From: Ilumatobacteraceae bacterium
Lineage (GTDB): Bacteria > Actinomycetota > Acidimicrobiia > Acidimicrobiales > Ilumatobacteraceae
Assembly: GCA_022843125.1 (NCBI GenBank)
Contig: JALHOG010000019.1
Span: forward strand, 1-64,000
Direction: 5' to 3'
Length of the DNA stretch: 64,000 nucleotides
Shown here one piece after another: positions 9,163-17,659 of the stretch. The number at the start of each line of letters is the position of its first letter. Within the stretch, counting starts at the first letter, position 1. The notes below the pieces were generated by a model that was not told the DNA's origin, ran no database searches, and saw only the letters and a program-made list of their open reading frames with translations. Made by a program: the position numbers and the translations under genes.

Positions 9163-9744
9163 TCATGGCTGCCGCCGCGGTGGATGCGGCGTGCTCGGTG
9201 GCGGAACTCGGTCGATCTCGCGGCCGACGACGTCGACGAGACCGGCGATCGCGGCGTGGCCCGCCCGTGTCAGTTGATCGCGCCGAGCCGGATCGACGGC
9301 CGCCGCGCCCCGCGGCGATGGTGCGAGCGGTACCGGCTGGCCGACGACCGTGCAGCCCGGGTTCACCCGGGTGCCGGCGCCCGGGGTGACGGCGCCGGTT
9401 CGGGGTGCGACGGGGGTGGTCGTCGACTCGAGCTCGAGTTGGCCGCGGGCGGCCGCAGCGGTGAGACCCTGCTCGGTCGTCTCGTAGCCCCGCCGGACCT
9501 GTTGGATCGCCTCGATGTCCTGCTCGACCGCCTGCACGGTCTGCGCGAGGAACATCGCGAGTTCGGCACCGAGCAGGACGATCGCGCCCGATGCCGGCGC
9601 GGAGCCCGTCGAGACCGCAGCAGCTGGGGTGGTGATCAACGTCTTCAACGTCAGCACGGCGGCCTTCACGTTGGTGAGGAGGAGAGGGATCTGGGCCAAG
9701 CCCTGCCAGGTGGCGCTGAGCTGGCCGGCGGTGTTGTCTGCCAT
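9163..9744 (-). CDS. Small helical type VII-associated protein
   Basis: A 193-residue protein, first gene of the minus-strand operon. The ATG at 9744 gives 'MADNTAGQLSATWQGLAQIP', with a W-x-G motif at residues 13-15. The track start 10197 runs through the divergent promoter and is rejected. It has a hydrophobic stretch 'GAIVLLGAELAMFLAQTV' near 63-80, a predicted helix to ~115, and a Pro-rich C-terminal half. It could be the WXG100-like partner of the 410-residue protein downstream. The exact family was not recognised. Confidence 0.6.
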   Translation of the reverse strand: MADNTAGQLSATWQGLAQIPLLLTNVKAAVLTLKTLITTPAAAVSTGSAPASGAIVLLGAELAMFLAQTVQAVEQDIEAIQQVRRGYETTEQGLTAAAARGQLELESTTTPVAPRTGAVTPGAGTRVNPGCTVVGQPVPLAPSPRGAAAVDPARRDQLTRAGHAAIAGLVDVVGREIDRVPPPSTPHPPRRQP

Positions 9745-9818
9745 ACACCGATCTTCGGTGGGACTCGCCGCCAGCGCCATCGGGAGAAGTACCGATTCCC
9801 CTGCGTCCGGGCGGGTTG

Positions 9819-9831
9819 CATACTGGCGGTG
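9819..9831 (+). promoter_or_regulatory. -10 element for the FHA-LuxR gene, probably leaderless mRNA
   Basis: CATACT (9819-9824) matches 4-5 of 6 positions of the vegetative -10 box and ends 7 nt before the ATG at 9832, so transcription should begin at or next to the start codon. No ribosome binding site is visible, consistent with leaderless translation. No good -35 box was seen. Confidence 0.5.
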
Positions 9832-10422
9832 ATGCCGATCGACGACGCGACCGTCCGACCTGTGCTGCTCGAGGTCACGAGCGGAACGGGCACCTCCCGT
9901 CATCCTGTTCGTGCCGAAGTGGTGCGTGTCGGGCGAGCGCTCGACAACGACGTCGTCCTCGACGGTGAGCGCACGGTGTCGCGTCGCCATGCCGAGCTGC
10001 GGTTCGACGGTGCGGGCTGGACGGTCCGCGACCTCGGCAGCCAGAACGGCACGTTCGTCAACGGCCAGCAGATCTCGACCGATACTCCCGTCGGCGCCGC
10101 CGATCTCGTGGGGATCGGCAACGTGAGCGTGCGGATCGTCGACGGCGACGGCGCCGACGGTGGCACGCTCGTCGACCACGGCCGCATCGACGTCCACGCA
10201 CTACTCACGTCCCTGTCGCAGCGCGAACGCGAGGTCCTGGCGTTGGTGGCGGCGGGCCGCACCGACGATCAGGTGGCACGCGAGCTGTTCATCAGCGTGA
10301 AGACGGTCCACTCGCATCTCGATCGCATTCGCGGCAAGTCCGGCCTCCGCCGCCGGGCAGAGCTCACCCGGTTGGCGGTGCGGCTCGGACTCACGTCGCC
10401 CGGCGCCGCCGGAGCGCCGTGA
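9832..10422 (+). CDS. FHA-LuxR fusion regulator
   Basis: A 196-residue protein. Residues ~20-95 are a forkhead-associated domain with its signature 'GRALDNDVVLDG...VSRRHAEL...LGSQNGTFVNG', which binds phosphothreonine. Residues ~125-185 are a LuxR/GerE helix-turn-helix ('LSQREREVLALVAAGRTDDQVARELFISVKTVHSHL'). The pairing suggests a transcription factor whose activity or partner is set by Thr phosphorylation. The likely kinase is encoded at the end of the divergent operon. Its stop overlaps the GTG of the large ATPase gene, so it is translationally coupled to the secretion motor. Its DNA target is unknown, but self-regulation of the divergent promoter is the simplest guess. Confidence 0.85.
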   Translation: MPIDDATVRPVLLEVTSGTGTSRHPVRAEVVRVGRALDNDVVLDGERTVSRRHAELRFDGAGWTVRDLGSQNGTFVNGQQISTDTPVGAADLVGIGNVSVRIVDGDGADGGTLVDHGRIDVHALLTSLSQREREVLALVAAGRTDDQVARELFISVKTVHSHLDRIRGKSGLRRRAELTRLAVRLGLTSPGAAGAP

Positions 10423-13400
10423 GGCTGCCACTGCGCGTCGGCGGGCGCGATGCGATGGTGTCCGTCACGGGCGACGTGACCGTCGGGGAGATCGCCGCGG
10501 CGGCCGGTCACGCGGCGGCCGGTCCCCATGTGCGTTCGATCCCCGCCGGAACGCCCTTCGCCGACGCCCGCATCCGACCCGGCGACGAGCTGGGCAGCAC
10601 TGCGGCCGCGGACCCGCGCGCGCAGCCGGTCGGGGCGTGGAGCGTGCAGGTCGTGGCCGGGGTCGACGCTGGTCGCAGCGTTGCGATCGTCGCCGCCGAC
10701 CACCCGGTCGCGGTCACGGTCGGGAGGGCTGCCGACTCGGCGGTGCGCCTCACCACGCCCGGGGTCTCGACGCGCCACTGCACGTTCGTGTTCGCGAACG
10801 ACACGATCGCGGTGTCCGACCACGGCTCGCGCAACGGCACGGTGCTGCGCGGGCGCGCAGTCGGTGCCGAACCGGTCGTGGTCGAGCCGGGCGAGCCGGT
10901 GCGGTGCGGCCCCGCTGTGCTCGTGGTCCGCCGGGTCGATGCGCCCGACACGCCGCACACCGTCGCCGAGCTGCTGGTCAGCGCGCCGAGCGGGCCGGTG
11001 CCGTTCTACCGGCCGCCGGTCGACCTGGCACCCGGGCCGTCCGACGAGGTGCCGGCCCCGCCAGCACCCCGGCGTCCGCGGGCCGGTCGCCCCGGCATGC
11101 TGGGGCTCGCGCTGCCGCTCGTGATCGCAGCGGTCCTGGTGTGGTTCACCCGGAACCCGATGTACGCCCTCTTCGCGCTGATGGGGCCGGTGATGATGCT
11201 CATCACGATGCTCGACCGCGTCGGTCGGAACCGGCGCATCCGAACCCGATCGCGACGCCGATACAGCGACGAGCTCACCGAGTTCGGACGCGATCTCGAC
11301 GAGGTGGTCGCGCATGAGCTTCGCCGGCGGCGGTCGATGCACCCCGACGCGTATGAGGTCGTGCGCTGGGCGACCACGGCGGGTGCGCGGACGTGGTCAC
11401 GTCGGCGTGATCACCCGCAGTTCCTCGACGTGTCGCTCGGGCTCGCCGAACTCGAGTGGGAGCCGCCCGTCGAGAGCGCCTCCGACGACGCTCCCGAGGT
11501 ACTCGAACTCGTCGACCGCGCCGGTGTGCTGCACCTCGCACCGCTCGCCGCGTCGCTCGCCCCGGGATCCATGATCGGCCTGTCGGGCGACCGGGCGACC
11601 GCTGTCGCCACGGCACGATCGATGCTCACGCAGGTCGCAGTACTGCACGGCCCGGCGGAGGTCCGCATCGTGGTCGCGTGCGCTCGGGACCACGCCGACG
11701 ACTGGGACTGGGCCAAGTGGCTGCCGCACGTGCGTCCGGCGTTCGCAGGCGGGCGGCTGCTCGCGCTCGTTGCCGGTGACGACGGCCGGATCGACGGCAC
11801 CGAGGTCGACGCAGTGCTCGCCGACGTCGACGCGGCTGCGGTGCTCGTGGTGTTGCTCGATGCGGCGGGGCTGGCCGATGCAGGCGACGGCGTGGTGCGC
11901 CGGCTGCTCCGCCGCGGCGACGGCACGACGTCAGGCATCGTGGTGGCCGCCACAGCGGACGGCCTCCCCGATCGTTGCGACGTGGTCGTGGATCATGGAG
12001 CGGTCGCGGGCGAGGCGGTCTGTCGCTGGCCGCGCGACGGCGGCCGCACACACGAGTTGGTGACGGCCGGGCTCGGCGCGTCGCCGGCGCTCGCCGCTGC
12101 CCGGTCGCTCGCCCGCCTCGCCGACCCCGACGCTGGTGGGGGGAGCGCAGCGCTGGGTTCCCGGATCGGGCTCGCCGACGTGCTCGCGCTACGCGGCGCC
12201 CGCCAGGTCGACATCACAGACCGGTGGCGTGGCGCCGGTGAACGATGCGTCGTGCGGGTCGGCCTCGGAACCGCGGGGCCGGTCGACGTCGATCTCGACG
12301 AGTGCGGCCCACACCTCGTCGTCGTCGGAGGTCGTGGATCGGGCAAGACCGAGCAGCTCGCGGCGATGGTGCTCGCAGCCGCTGCCGCGAGCCCGCCGGA
12401 GCGGATGCACCTCGTGCTGTGGGGCGAGTCGTTCACTCACCTCCACCGTCTGCCGCACGTGGCCAGCGCGATGAGCCGGGTCGACGAGGCGTCGGTCACG
12501 ACGCTGCTCGACGGGCTGGAGCGCGAACTCGCCCGGCGAGAACGGTTGCGCACCACCGACGGCGGTGAGCGTGAGCCCCAGCCGCGCCTCGTGGTGGTGA
12601 TCGACGACGTCGACACCATCGTCCGGGTCGTGCCGCTGGCCGCCGAGCGGGTCGTACGCGTCCTGCGTCGCAGCCGAGGCCTCGGCGTGCACGTGCTCTG
12701 GAGCGCGAGCCGCCACAACGGCGGTGTGCTGTCCGACCTCGTCGACCTGTCCGCGGCTCGCGTGGTGCAGCGCCTGGCCAGCGCGCCCGACTCCGTCGAC
12801 CTGCTCGGGAGTGACGCCGCGGCGAGGCTCGAGCGATCGCTGCCCGGCCGCGGCTATCTGGTGGCCGGCCGCGCCGATCCGGTCGAGGTGCATGCGGGAG
12901 CGGTGTCGGTGGGGGCGCCGTCGGCGGTCGACCGGCTCGCGATCGCTGCGTTCACGCTCGTCGACGGTCGTGCAGGGGCGGTCGAGACGTTGGCCCCGCC
13001 CGACGAGCGGGCCCTGGTGGCAGTCGTCGCCGCCGCTGGTGCGACCAGCTCGCGACCATCGGACCTGTGCTCCGCGGCCGCAGCAGCGGCGGAGGTGCTC
13101 GAGAGTCCGGGCCTGCTCGAGCTGCTCGGTATCGACCACCTCGACAGCGCGACCGACGGGGTGGCCGAGCGCTGGCATCGGATCGACGCCGACTCGTTCC
13201 TGCGCGTCCCGATCGGGGTCGACCCGGAGAATCGTCCGGTGCAGCTCGACCTGAAGGAGGCCGCGCTGGCGGGGATGGGGCCGCACGGGCTGCTCGTCGG
13301 CGCGACCGGCTCGGGGAAGAGCGAGCTGCTGCGAACGCTCGTGTGCGGGCTCGCGCTGACCCACTCCCCGGAGGCGCTCGCCTTCGTGCTCGTCGACTTC

Positions 13401-15758
13401 AAGGGCGGCGCAAGCTTCGCGAGCCTCGGGCGCCTGCCCCACGTCGCGGGCGTGGTGACGAACCTCGCCGACGACCTCGCGCTCGTCGACCGCATCCTCG
13501 CCGCGCTCGGCGGCGAGCAGCGCCGCCGGCAGGAGCTGTTGGCCCGGGCCGGCAACCTCGCCAATGTGCGCGAGTACCGCGCCGCCCGTGCCGCCGGCGC
13601 GCTTCCCGCCGAGCTTGCGGACGAACCACTTCCCGAGTTGCTCGTCGTCGTCGACGAGTTCGCCGAGCTGCTCGACTCGGAGCCGGCGTTCATCGACTTC
13701 TTCCTCACGATCGGCCGGGTCGGCCGGTCGCTCGGCATCCACCTGTTGCTCGCGTCGCAGCGTCTCGAGGAGGGCAAGCTGCGCGGTCTCGACACCTACC
13801 TGTCGTACCGCCTCGGGCTGCGGACGTTCAGCGCTGCCGAGAGTCGGATGGTGCTCGGCGCGCCCGACGCGTACTCGTTGCCCTCGGCGCCTGGAGCCGG
13901 CTATCTGAAGGTGGGCACGACGTCGTTCGAGCGCTTCCAGGCCTCGTACGTGTCGGGGCGCACGAGCGACGGTCGGTCGGCGCTCGACGCGATCATCGAC
14001 CGTCTGGCCGACGCCGCTGAGCCCGTCCACCAGATCTGGCTGCCGCCGCTCGCTGCGGCCGTATCGCTGGACGCGACCTACCCGTCGGGGTTCGTGCACG
14101 ACCCGAACCGCGGGTTCGCTGCTGCCGACTGGCCGGGGACCGGTGCGCTCGCGGTGCCGGTCGGGGTCGTCGACGAACCGGAACGCCAGCGGCAGCTCCC
14201 GCTGGTGCTCGACTTCGCCGGGGCGCACGGCAACCTGGCGATCGCCGGGGCGCCGCAGACCGGCAAGAGCGTGCTGCTCCGGACCGCGGTGCTGTCGCTC
14301 GCGGTCAGCCACACCCCCGACGAGGTGCAGGTGTACGCGATCGACTACGGCGGCGGTGCGCTCGGCGCGCTCGCCGGTCTCCCGCACGTCGGCACGGTCG
14401 CCAGCCGGCTCGAGCCCGAGCTGGTACGTCGCGTCATCGGCCACGTCGAGGCCGTGCTCGCCGAGCGCGAAGCGTGGTTCGGCGCCCAGGGCATCGACTC
14501 GATCGCGACGTTCCGCAGGCGGCGGGCCGAGGGTGCGATCGCAGCCGACGAGCTTCCGGAGGGCGGCGTCGCCGATCTGTTCCTGGTCATCGACGGATGG
14601 GCGGCGTTCCGAGAGCGGTTCGAAGCGCTCGAACCGGTGATCGCCGACATCGCAGCTCGAGGGCTCGGGTATGGCGTTCATGTCGTCGTGACCGCGAACC
14701 GCTGGATGGAGATGCGCGCTCCGGTGCTGGACGCGATCGGTGGGCGGCTGGAGCTGCGTCTCAACGCTGCCCTCGATTCGGCGATCGACCGTAAGCGGTC
14801 GGCCGTCATCCGGGTCGACCAGCCGGGGCGTGGTCTGCACCCGTCGACGCTGCTGTTCCACGCCGCCGTCCCCCGTCTCGACGCCGATCACAGCGCCGAC
14901 CAGCTGGCCGAGGCGACAGCGATCGCCGTCGACCACGTGGCGGCTCGATGGGAGGGTGGCGTGGCGCGGCCGGTGTTGCTGCTCCCGCTTCGGATCGGGC
15001 TCGACGAGATCGCCGCTGGACCAGGGGTCGACGTCGACCAGCCCGGTGTGGTGGTCGGTCTGCAGGAGCGCGGGATGGCGGCGTGGCGGTTCCATCTCGG
15101 CGGCAGTGAACCGCACTTCCTCGTGTACGGCGACGGTGAGTCGGGCAAGACGACGTTCCTCCACACGTGGATGCAGGCGCTCGCCACGAGCACGACGCCC
15201 GAGCAGGCCCAGGTCGTGCTCGTCGACTACCGCCGCACCCTGCTCGGGGCCGTGCCCGACACCCACCTGTTCGCCTACGCGGCGGCCGAGCCCGCCGCGC
15301 GGGAGGTGATCGAGCGCGTGGCGGAGATCGCGACCGCGCGCCTCCCGGGCGCCGACGTGACTGCGGCCCAACTGCGGGCGCGGTCGTGGTGGAGCGGGCC
15401 GGAGCTGTACGTCGTGGTCGACGACTACGACCTGGTCGTCACACCGTCGAGCAATCCACTTGCGCCGCTGCTGCCGCTGCTCGCTCAGGGTCGCGACGTG
15501 GGTCTGCACGTCGTGCTCGCCCGTCGTGTGGCCGGCGCAGCGAAGATGATGTACGAGCCCGTGATGGCCCGGCTGCGCGAGGTCAGCCCGGCGGGCCTGA
15601 TCCTGTCGGGCGACCGGGACGAGGGCCCGCTGATCGGGCCCGTGCGAGCGAGCGAGCAGCCTCCCGGTCGCGGTCTGCTGGTGGCCCGGCGGCGCTCGCC
15701 GGCTCTCGTCCAGGTCGCGTGCCCGGTCGAGAGCGACGAGTTCGTCGGCGTGATGTGA
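10419..15758 (+). CDS. eccC: EccC/EssC-type FtsK/SpoIIIE ATPase of a type VII-like secretion system
   Basis: A 1779-residue membrane motor; the GTG overlaps the previous stop. N-terminus: a ubiquitin-like segment (1-60), an FHA domain (~95-145, 'STRHCTF...GSRNGTVLRG') and two adjacent membrane helices (~228-268). A degenerate P-loop-like domain (~370-540) follows. Then come four domains with intact Walker A motifs: 'GGRGSGKTEQ' (~637), 'GATGSGKSELL' (~961), 'GAPQTGKSVLL' (~1277) and 'GDGESGKTTFL' (~1571). The second has the best Walker B ('LLVVVDEF') and looks like the active D1 ATPase. EccC and EssC usually have a degenerate domain plus three FtsK domains (about 1300-1500 residues), so one P-loop module appears extra. 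No EccB, EccD or mycosin lies in the window. Confidence 0.85.
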   Translation: MRLPLRVGGRDAMVSVTGDVTVGEIAAAAGHAAAGPHVRSIPAGTPFADARIRPGDELGSTAAADPRAQPVGAWSVQVVAGVDAGRSVAIVAADHPVAVTVGRAADSAVRLTTPGVSTRHCTFVFANDTIAVSDHGSRNGTVLRGRAVGAEPVVVEPGEPVRCGPAVLVVRRVDAPDTPHTVAELLVSAPSGPVPFYRPPVDLAPGPSDEVPAPPAPRRPRAGRPGMLGLALPLVIAAVLVWFTRNPMYALFALMGPVMMLITMLDRVGRNRRIRTRSRRRYSDELTEFGRDLDEVVAHELRRRRSMHPDAYEVVRWATTAGARTWSRRRDHPQFLDVSLGLAELEWEPPVESASDDAPEVLELVDRAGVLHLAPLAASLAPGSMIGLSGDRATAVATARSMLTQVAVLHGPAEVRIVVACARDHADDWDWAKWLPHVRPAFAGGRLLALVAGDDGRIDGTEVDAVLADVDAAAVLVVLLDAAGLADAGDGVVRRLLRRGDGTTSGIVVAATADGLPDRCDVVVDHGAVAGEAVCRWPRDGGRTHELVTAGLGASPALAAARSLARLADPDAGGGSAALGSRIGLADVLALRGARQVDITDRWRGAGERCVVRVGLGTAGPVDVDLDECGPHLVVVGGRGSGKTEQLAAMVLAAAAASPPERMHLVLWGESFTHLHRLPHVASAMSRVDEASVTTLLDGLERELARRERLRTTDGGEREPQPRLVVVIDDVDTIVRVVPLAAERVVRVLRRSRGLGVHVLWSASRHNGGVLSDLVDLSAARVVQRLASAPDSVDLLGSDAAARLERSLPGRGYLVAGRADPVEVHAGAVSVGAPSAVDRLAIAAFTLVDGRAGAVETLAPPDERALVAVVAAAGATSSRPSDLCSAAAAAAEVLESPGLLELLGIDHLDSATDGVAERWHRIDADSFLRVPIGVDPENRPVQLDLKEAALAGMGPHGLLVGATGSGKSELLRTLVCGLALTHSPEALAFVLVDFKGGASFASLGRLPHVAGVVTNLADDLALVDRILAALGGEQRRRQELLARAGNLANVREYRAARAAGALPAELADEPLPELLVVVDEFAELLDSEPAFIDFFLTIGRVGRSLGIHLLLASQRLEEGKLRGLDTYLSYRLGLRTFSAAESRMVLGAPDAYSLPSAPGAGYLKVGTTSFERFQASYVSGRTSDGRSALDAIIDRLADAAEPVHQIWLPPLAAAVSLDATYPSGFVHDPNRGFAAADWPGTGALAVPVGVVDEPERQRQLPLVLDFAGAHGNLAIAGAPQTGKSVLLRTAVLSLAVSHTPDEVQVYAIDYGGGALGALAGLPHVGTVASRLEPELVRRVIGHVEAVLAEREAWFGAQGIDSIATFRRRRAEGAIAADELPEGGVADLFLVIDGWAAFRERFEALEPVIADIAARGLGYGVHVVVTANRWMEMRAPVLDAIGGRLELRLNAALDSAIDRKRSAVIRVDQPGRGLHPSTLLFHAAVPRLDADHSADQLAEATAIAVDHVAARWEGGVARPVLLLPLRIGLDEIAAGPGVDVDQPGVVVGLQERGMAAWRFHLGGSEPHFLVYGDGESGKTTFLHTWMQALATSTTPEQAQVVLVDYRRTLLGAVPDTHLFAYAAAEPAAREVIERVAEIATARLPGADVTAAQLRARSWWSGPELYVVVDDYDLVVTPSSNPLAPLLPLLAQGRDVGLHVVLARRVAGAAKMMYEPVMARLREVSPAGLILSGDRDEGPLIGPVRASEQPPGRGLLVARRRSPALVQVACPVESDEFVGVM

Positions 15759-15819
15759 CGGGTCGTCAGGGCCTGCCGCTCACGCGGGGCTGATGGCAGC
15801 GCCCGTTCGCCGACCCGCG

Positions 15820-17040
15820 TCAGCTGCCGCGTTGGGTGCCGACCTTGAGGTCTTTGAAGGGGACCTTGGTGTCGACGGAGATGTCGCGGGGGAGACCGAG
15901 CACGCGGTCGCCGATGATGTTGCGCTGGATCTCGTCGGTGCCGCCGGCGATGGCGGCCTGGATCGAGTTGAGCATGGTGATCATCAGGTTGTCACCCTTC
16001 GGGTTCGCGGGGTCCCAGGCGATGCTGCCGGGGCCGGCGATCTCGAGCGCGATCTCCCGGAACCGCCAGCCGATGACCGAGCCGAAGAGCTTGCCGAGTG
16101 ACCCGCCGGGGCCGGGCGCCTTGCCGGCCTTCAGCTCGGCGCGGGTGCGCATCGCCACCAACGACTTGGTGGTCTCCATCGCGTAGATCTTCATCAGCTG
16201 ATCGCGCACGACCGCGTCGCCGAGCTTTCCGGATGACTCTGCGGCATCGCGCAGGATCTCGTACATCGGCTGGCTGATCGAACCGGCACCCATCGAGCCG
16301 ATCGCAACGCGCTCGTACATGAGCATCGCTGTGGCCTGGCGCCAGCCGTTGTTGTACTCCCCGATCAGCCAGTCGGCCGGGATGCGGGCGTCGGTGAAGA
16401 ACACCTCGTTGAAGTGGCGACCGCCGTCGATCTGGTGGATCGGGCGGATCTCCACCCCGGGTGCCTTGAGATCGACGATGAACATCGAGATGCCGGCGTG
16501 CTTGGGCTGCTCGGGATCGGTGCGCGCGATCACGATGCCGTAGTCGCTCACGTGGGCGAGCGTGGTCCACACCTTCTGACCGTTGAGGATCCACTCGTCA
16601 CCGTCGCGGTCGGCTCGTGTCTGGAGGCTCGCGACGTCGGAGCCGGCGCCCGGCTCGGAGAACATCTGGCACCACACGGTCCGGGCCGAGATGTTGTCGG
16701 GCATGAACCGGCGCTTCTGCTCCTCGGTGCCGAACTCGTTGAGCACCGGGAGGCACATGCCCTGGCTGATGACGAGCTCGCCCGTCATGGCGGGGAACTC
16801 CTGAGCGACCTGCCGGTAGATCCGCTCGTGCTCGAGCGTGAGGCCCGCACCGCCGTACTCCTCGGCGTAGGTGAGGCCGGCGAGCCCCGCCTCGGCGAGC
16901 TTGCCCTGGAACTCCTTGGCGGCGGCGATGTCCCGGCGGCCCTTGCCGACGCTGTGGACGGCGAGGAACTCGCGGCAGCGGGCGCGGAACTCTTCCGCCT
17001 CGTCCGGGTTGAGGGTGGTGGAGAGCGTGGCAGCGGTCAT
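15820..17040 (-). CDS. Acyl-CoA dehydrogenase
   Basis: A 406-residue FAD enzyme of the acyl-CoA dehydrogenase family, which introduces a trans-2 double bond in acyl-CoA. Visible features: N-terminal helical domain with 'LAEAGLAGLTYAEEYGGAGLT', FAD-contact region 'WCQMFSEPGAGSDVASLQTRADRDGDEWILNGQKVWTT' (split here only for identification) and C-terminal 'QAAIAGGTDEIQRNIIGDRVLGLPRD', where the Gly-Thr-x-Glu region is typical. The ATG at 17040 has a GGAG 7 nt upstream; the track extension to 17211 crosses the operator region. It is divergent from a MarR regulator that heads a thiolase/SDR operon, suggesting common control of one acyl-CoA degradation route. Substrate chain length cannot be read from sequence. 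Confidence 0.9.
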   Translation of the reverse strand: MTAATLSTTLNPDEAEEFRARCREFLAVHSVGKGRRDIAAAKEFQGKLAEAGLAGLTYAEEYGGAGLTLEHERIYRQVAQEFPAMTGELVISQGMCLPVLNEFGTEEQKRRFMPDNISARTVWCQMFSEPGAGSDVASLQTRADRDGDEWILNGQKVWTTLAHVSDYGIVIARTDPEQPKHAGISMFIVDLKAPGVEIRPIHQIDGGRHFNEVFFTDARIPADWLIGEYNNGWRQATAMLMYERVAIGSMGAGSISQPMYEILRDAAESSGKLGDAVVRDQLMKIYAMETTKSLVAMRTRAELKAGKAPGPGGSLGKLFGSVIGWRFREIALEIAGPGSIAWDPANPKGDNLMITMLNSIQAAIAGGTDEIQRNIIGDRVLGLPRDISVDTKVPFKDLKVGTQRGS

Positions 17041-17091
17041 GGCGTGCTCCGTTTCGGATTTCGTACGGCTTCGTGCTGTACGGCGACAGAC

Positions 17092-17107
17092 TGTATGCTC
17101 CCATACA
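17092..17107. promoter_or_regulatory. Perfect inverted repeat between acyl-CoA dehydrogenase and MarR genes: probable operator
   Basis: TGTATG-CTCC-CATACA is a perfect 6+4+6 palindrome in the 70-bp divergent intergenic region, ending 3 nt before the MarR start codon. MarR proteins bind such short palindromes and usually repress their own promoter; the placement fits control of both directions. Confidence 0.6.
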
Positions 17108-17110
17108 ATC

Positions 17111-17659
17111 ATGGGGACGAACGCAACGGCAAACGGGAGCGCGAGTTCGGCGCCGTCGCACGAGCTCGACGCGCCGCCGTGGCTCCGCGTCGAGAGCACG
17201 CTGATGGCCACGGCGCAGGCGATCCGTGAGGCCTACGACGTCCGTCTCGCTCCGATCGGGCTGACGCTCAGCCTCGCCAGCCTGCTGTCGTACATCGCCG
17301 AGTTCGGTCCGGTGAACCAGACCCGCGCGGCCGAGCACCTCGGCCAGGGTCGCGCCGCGACCGGTGCGCAGGTCGACCGGCTCCAACAGCTCGGGCTCAT
17401 CGAACGCCGCCCCGACCCCGACGACCGCCGCGTGTGGATGGTCGCCATCACCCCGGCCGGCGTCGCCAAGGCCGCGGCGGTGGGCGAGATCGACACCGTG
17501 CTCCGGTCCGAGCTCCGCAGCGGGATCACCCGCGAGGAACGCCAACGTCTCGCAGCCGTACTCGTGCGTCTGCAGTCCAATGTCGCCGTGGCAGTCCACG
17601 GCGTTCAGCCCACAGCAAGCCCGCTACCACCGAACACCACCATTGAGGAGCGTCCATGA
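17111..17659 (+). CDS. MarR-family transcriptional regulator
   Basis: A 182-residue protein starting at ATG 17111; the track start at 16871 runs into the neighbouring gene. The winged helix is clear at ~65-130: 'NQTRAAEHLGQGRAATGAQV' as recognition region and 'ERRPDPDDRRVWMVAITPAG' as wing. MarR dimers typically sense small aromatic or acyl-CoA ligands and release DNA. The stop overlaps the thiolase ATG (ATGA), so the regulator is cotranscribed with the enzymes it probably controls. The palindrome directly upstream is the likely binding site. The ligand is unknown; an acyl-CoA is the natural guess from the neighbours. Confidence 0.85.
   Translation: MGTNATANGSASSAPSHELDAPPWLRVESTLMATAQAIREAYDVRLAPIGLTLSLASLLSYIAEFGPVNQTRAAEHLGQGRAATGAQVDRLQQLGLIERRPDPDDRRVWMVAITPAGVAKAAAVGEIDTVLRSELRSGITREERQRLAAVLVRLQSNVAVAVHGVQPTASPLPPNTTIEERP

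Noticed and set aside
9131-9748. 205-codon minus-strand ORF overlapping the small helical type VII gene
   Set aside because: Arg/His/Pro-rich frame without structure; the +1 frame starting at ATG 9744 has the W-x-G motif and hydrophobic helix.
12189-15509. 1106-codon ORF antisense to the EccC/EssC gene
   Set aside because: The sense frame has all ATPase motifs; the antisense product is Arg/Asp/His-rich without domains, the usual high-GC shadow.
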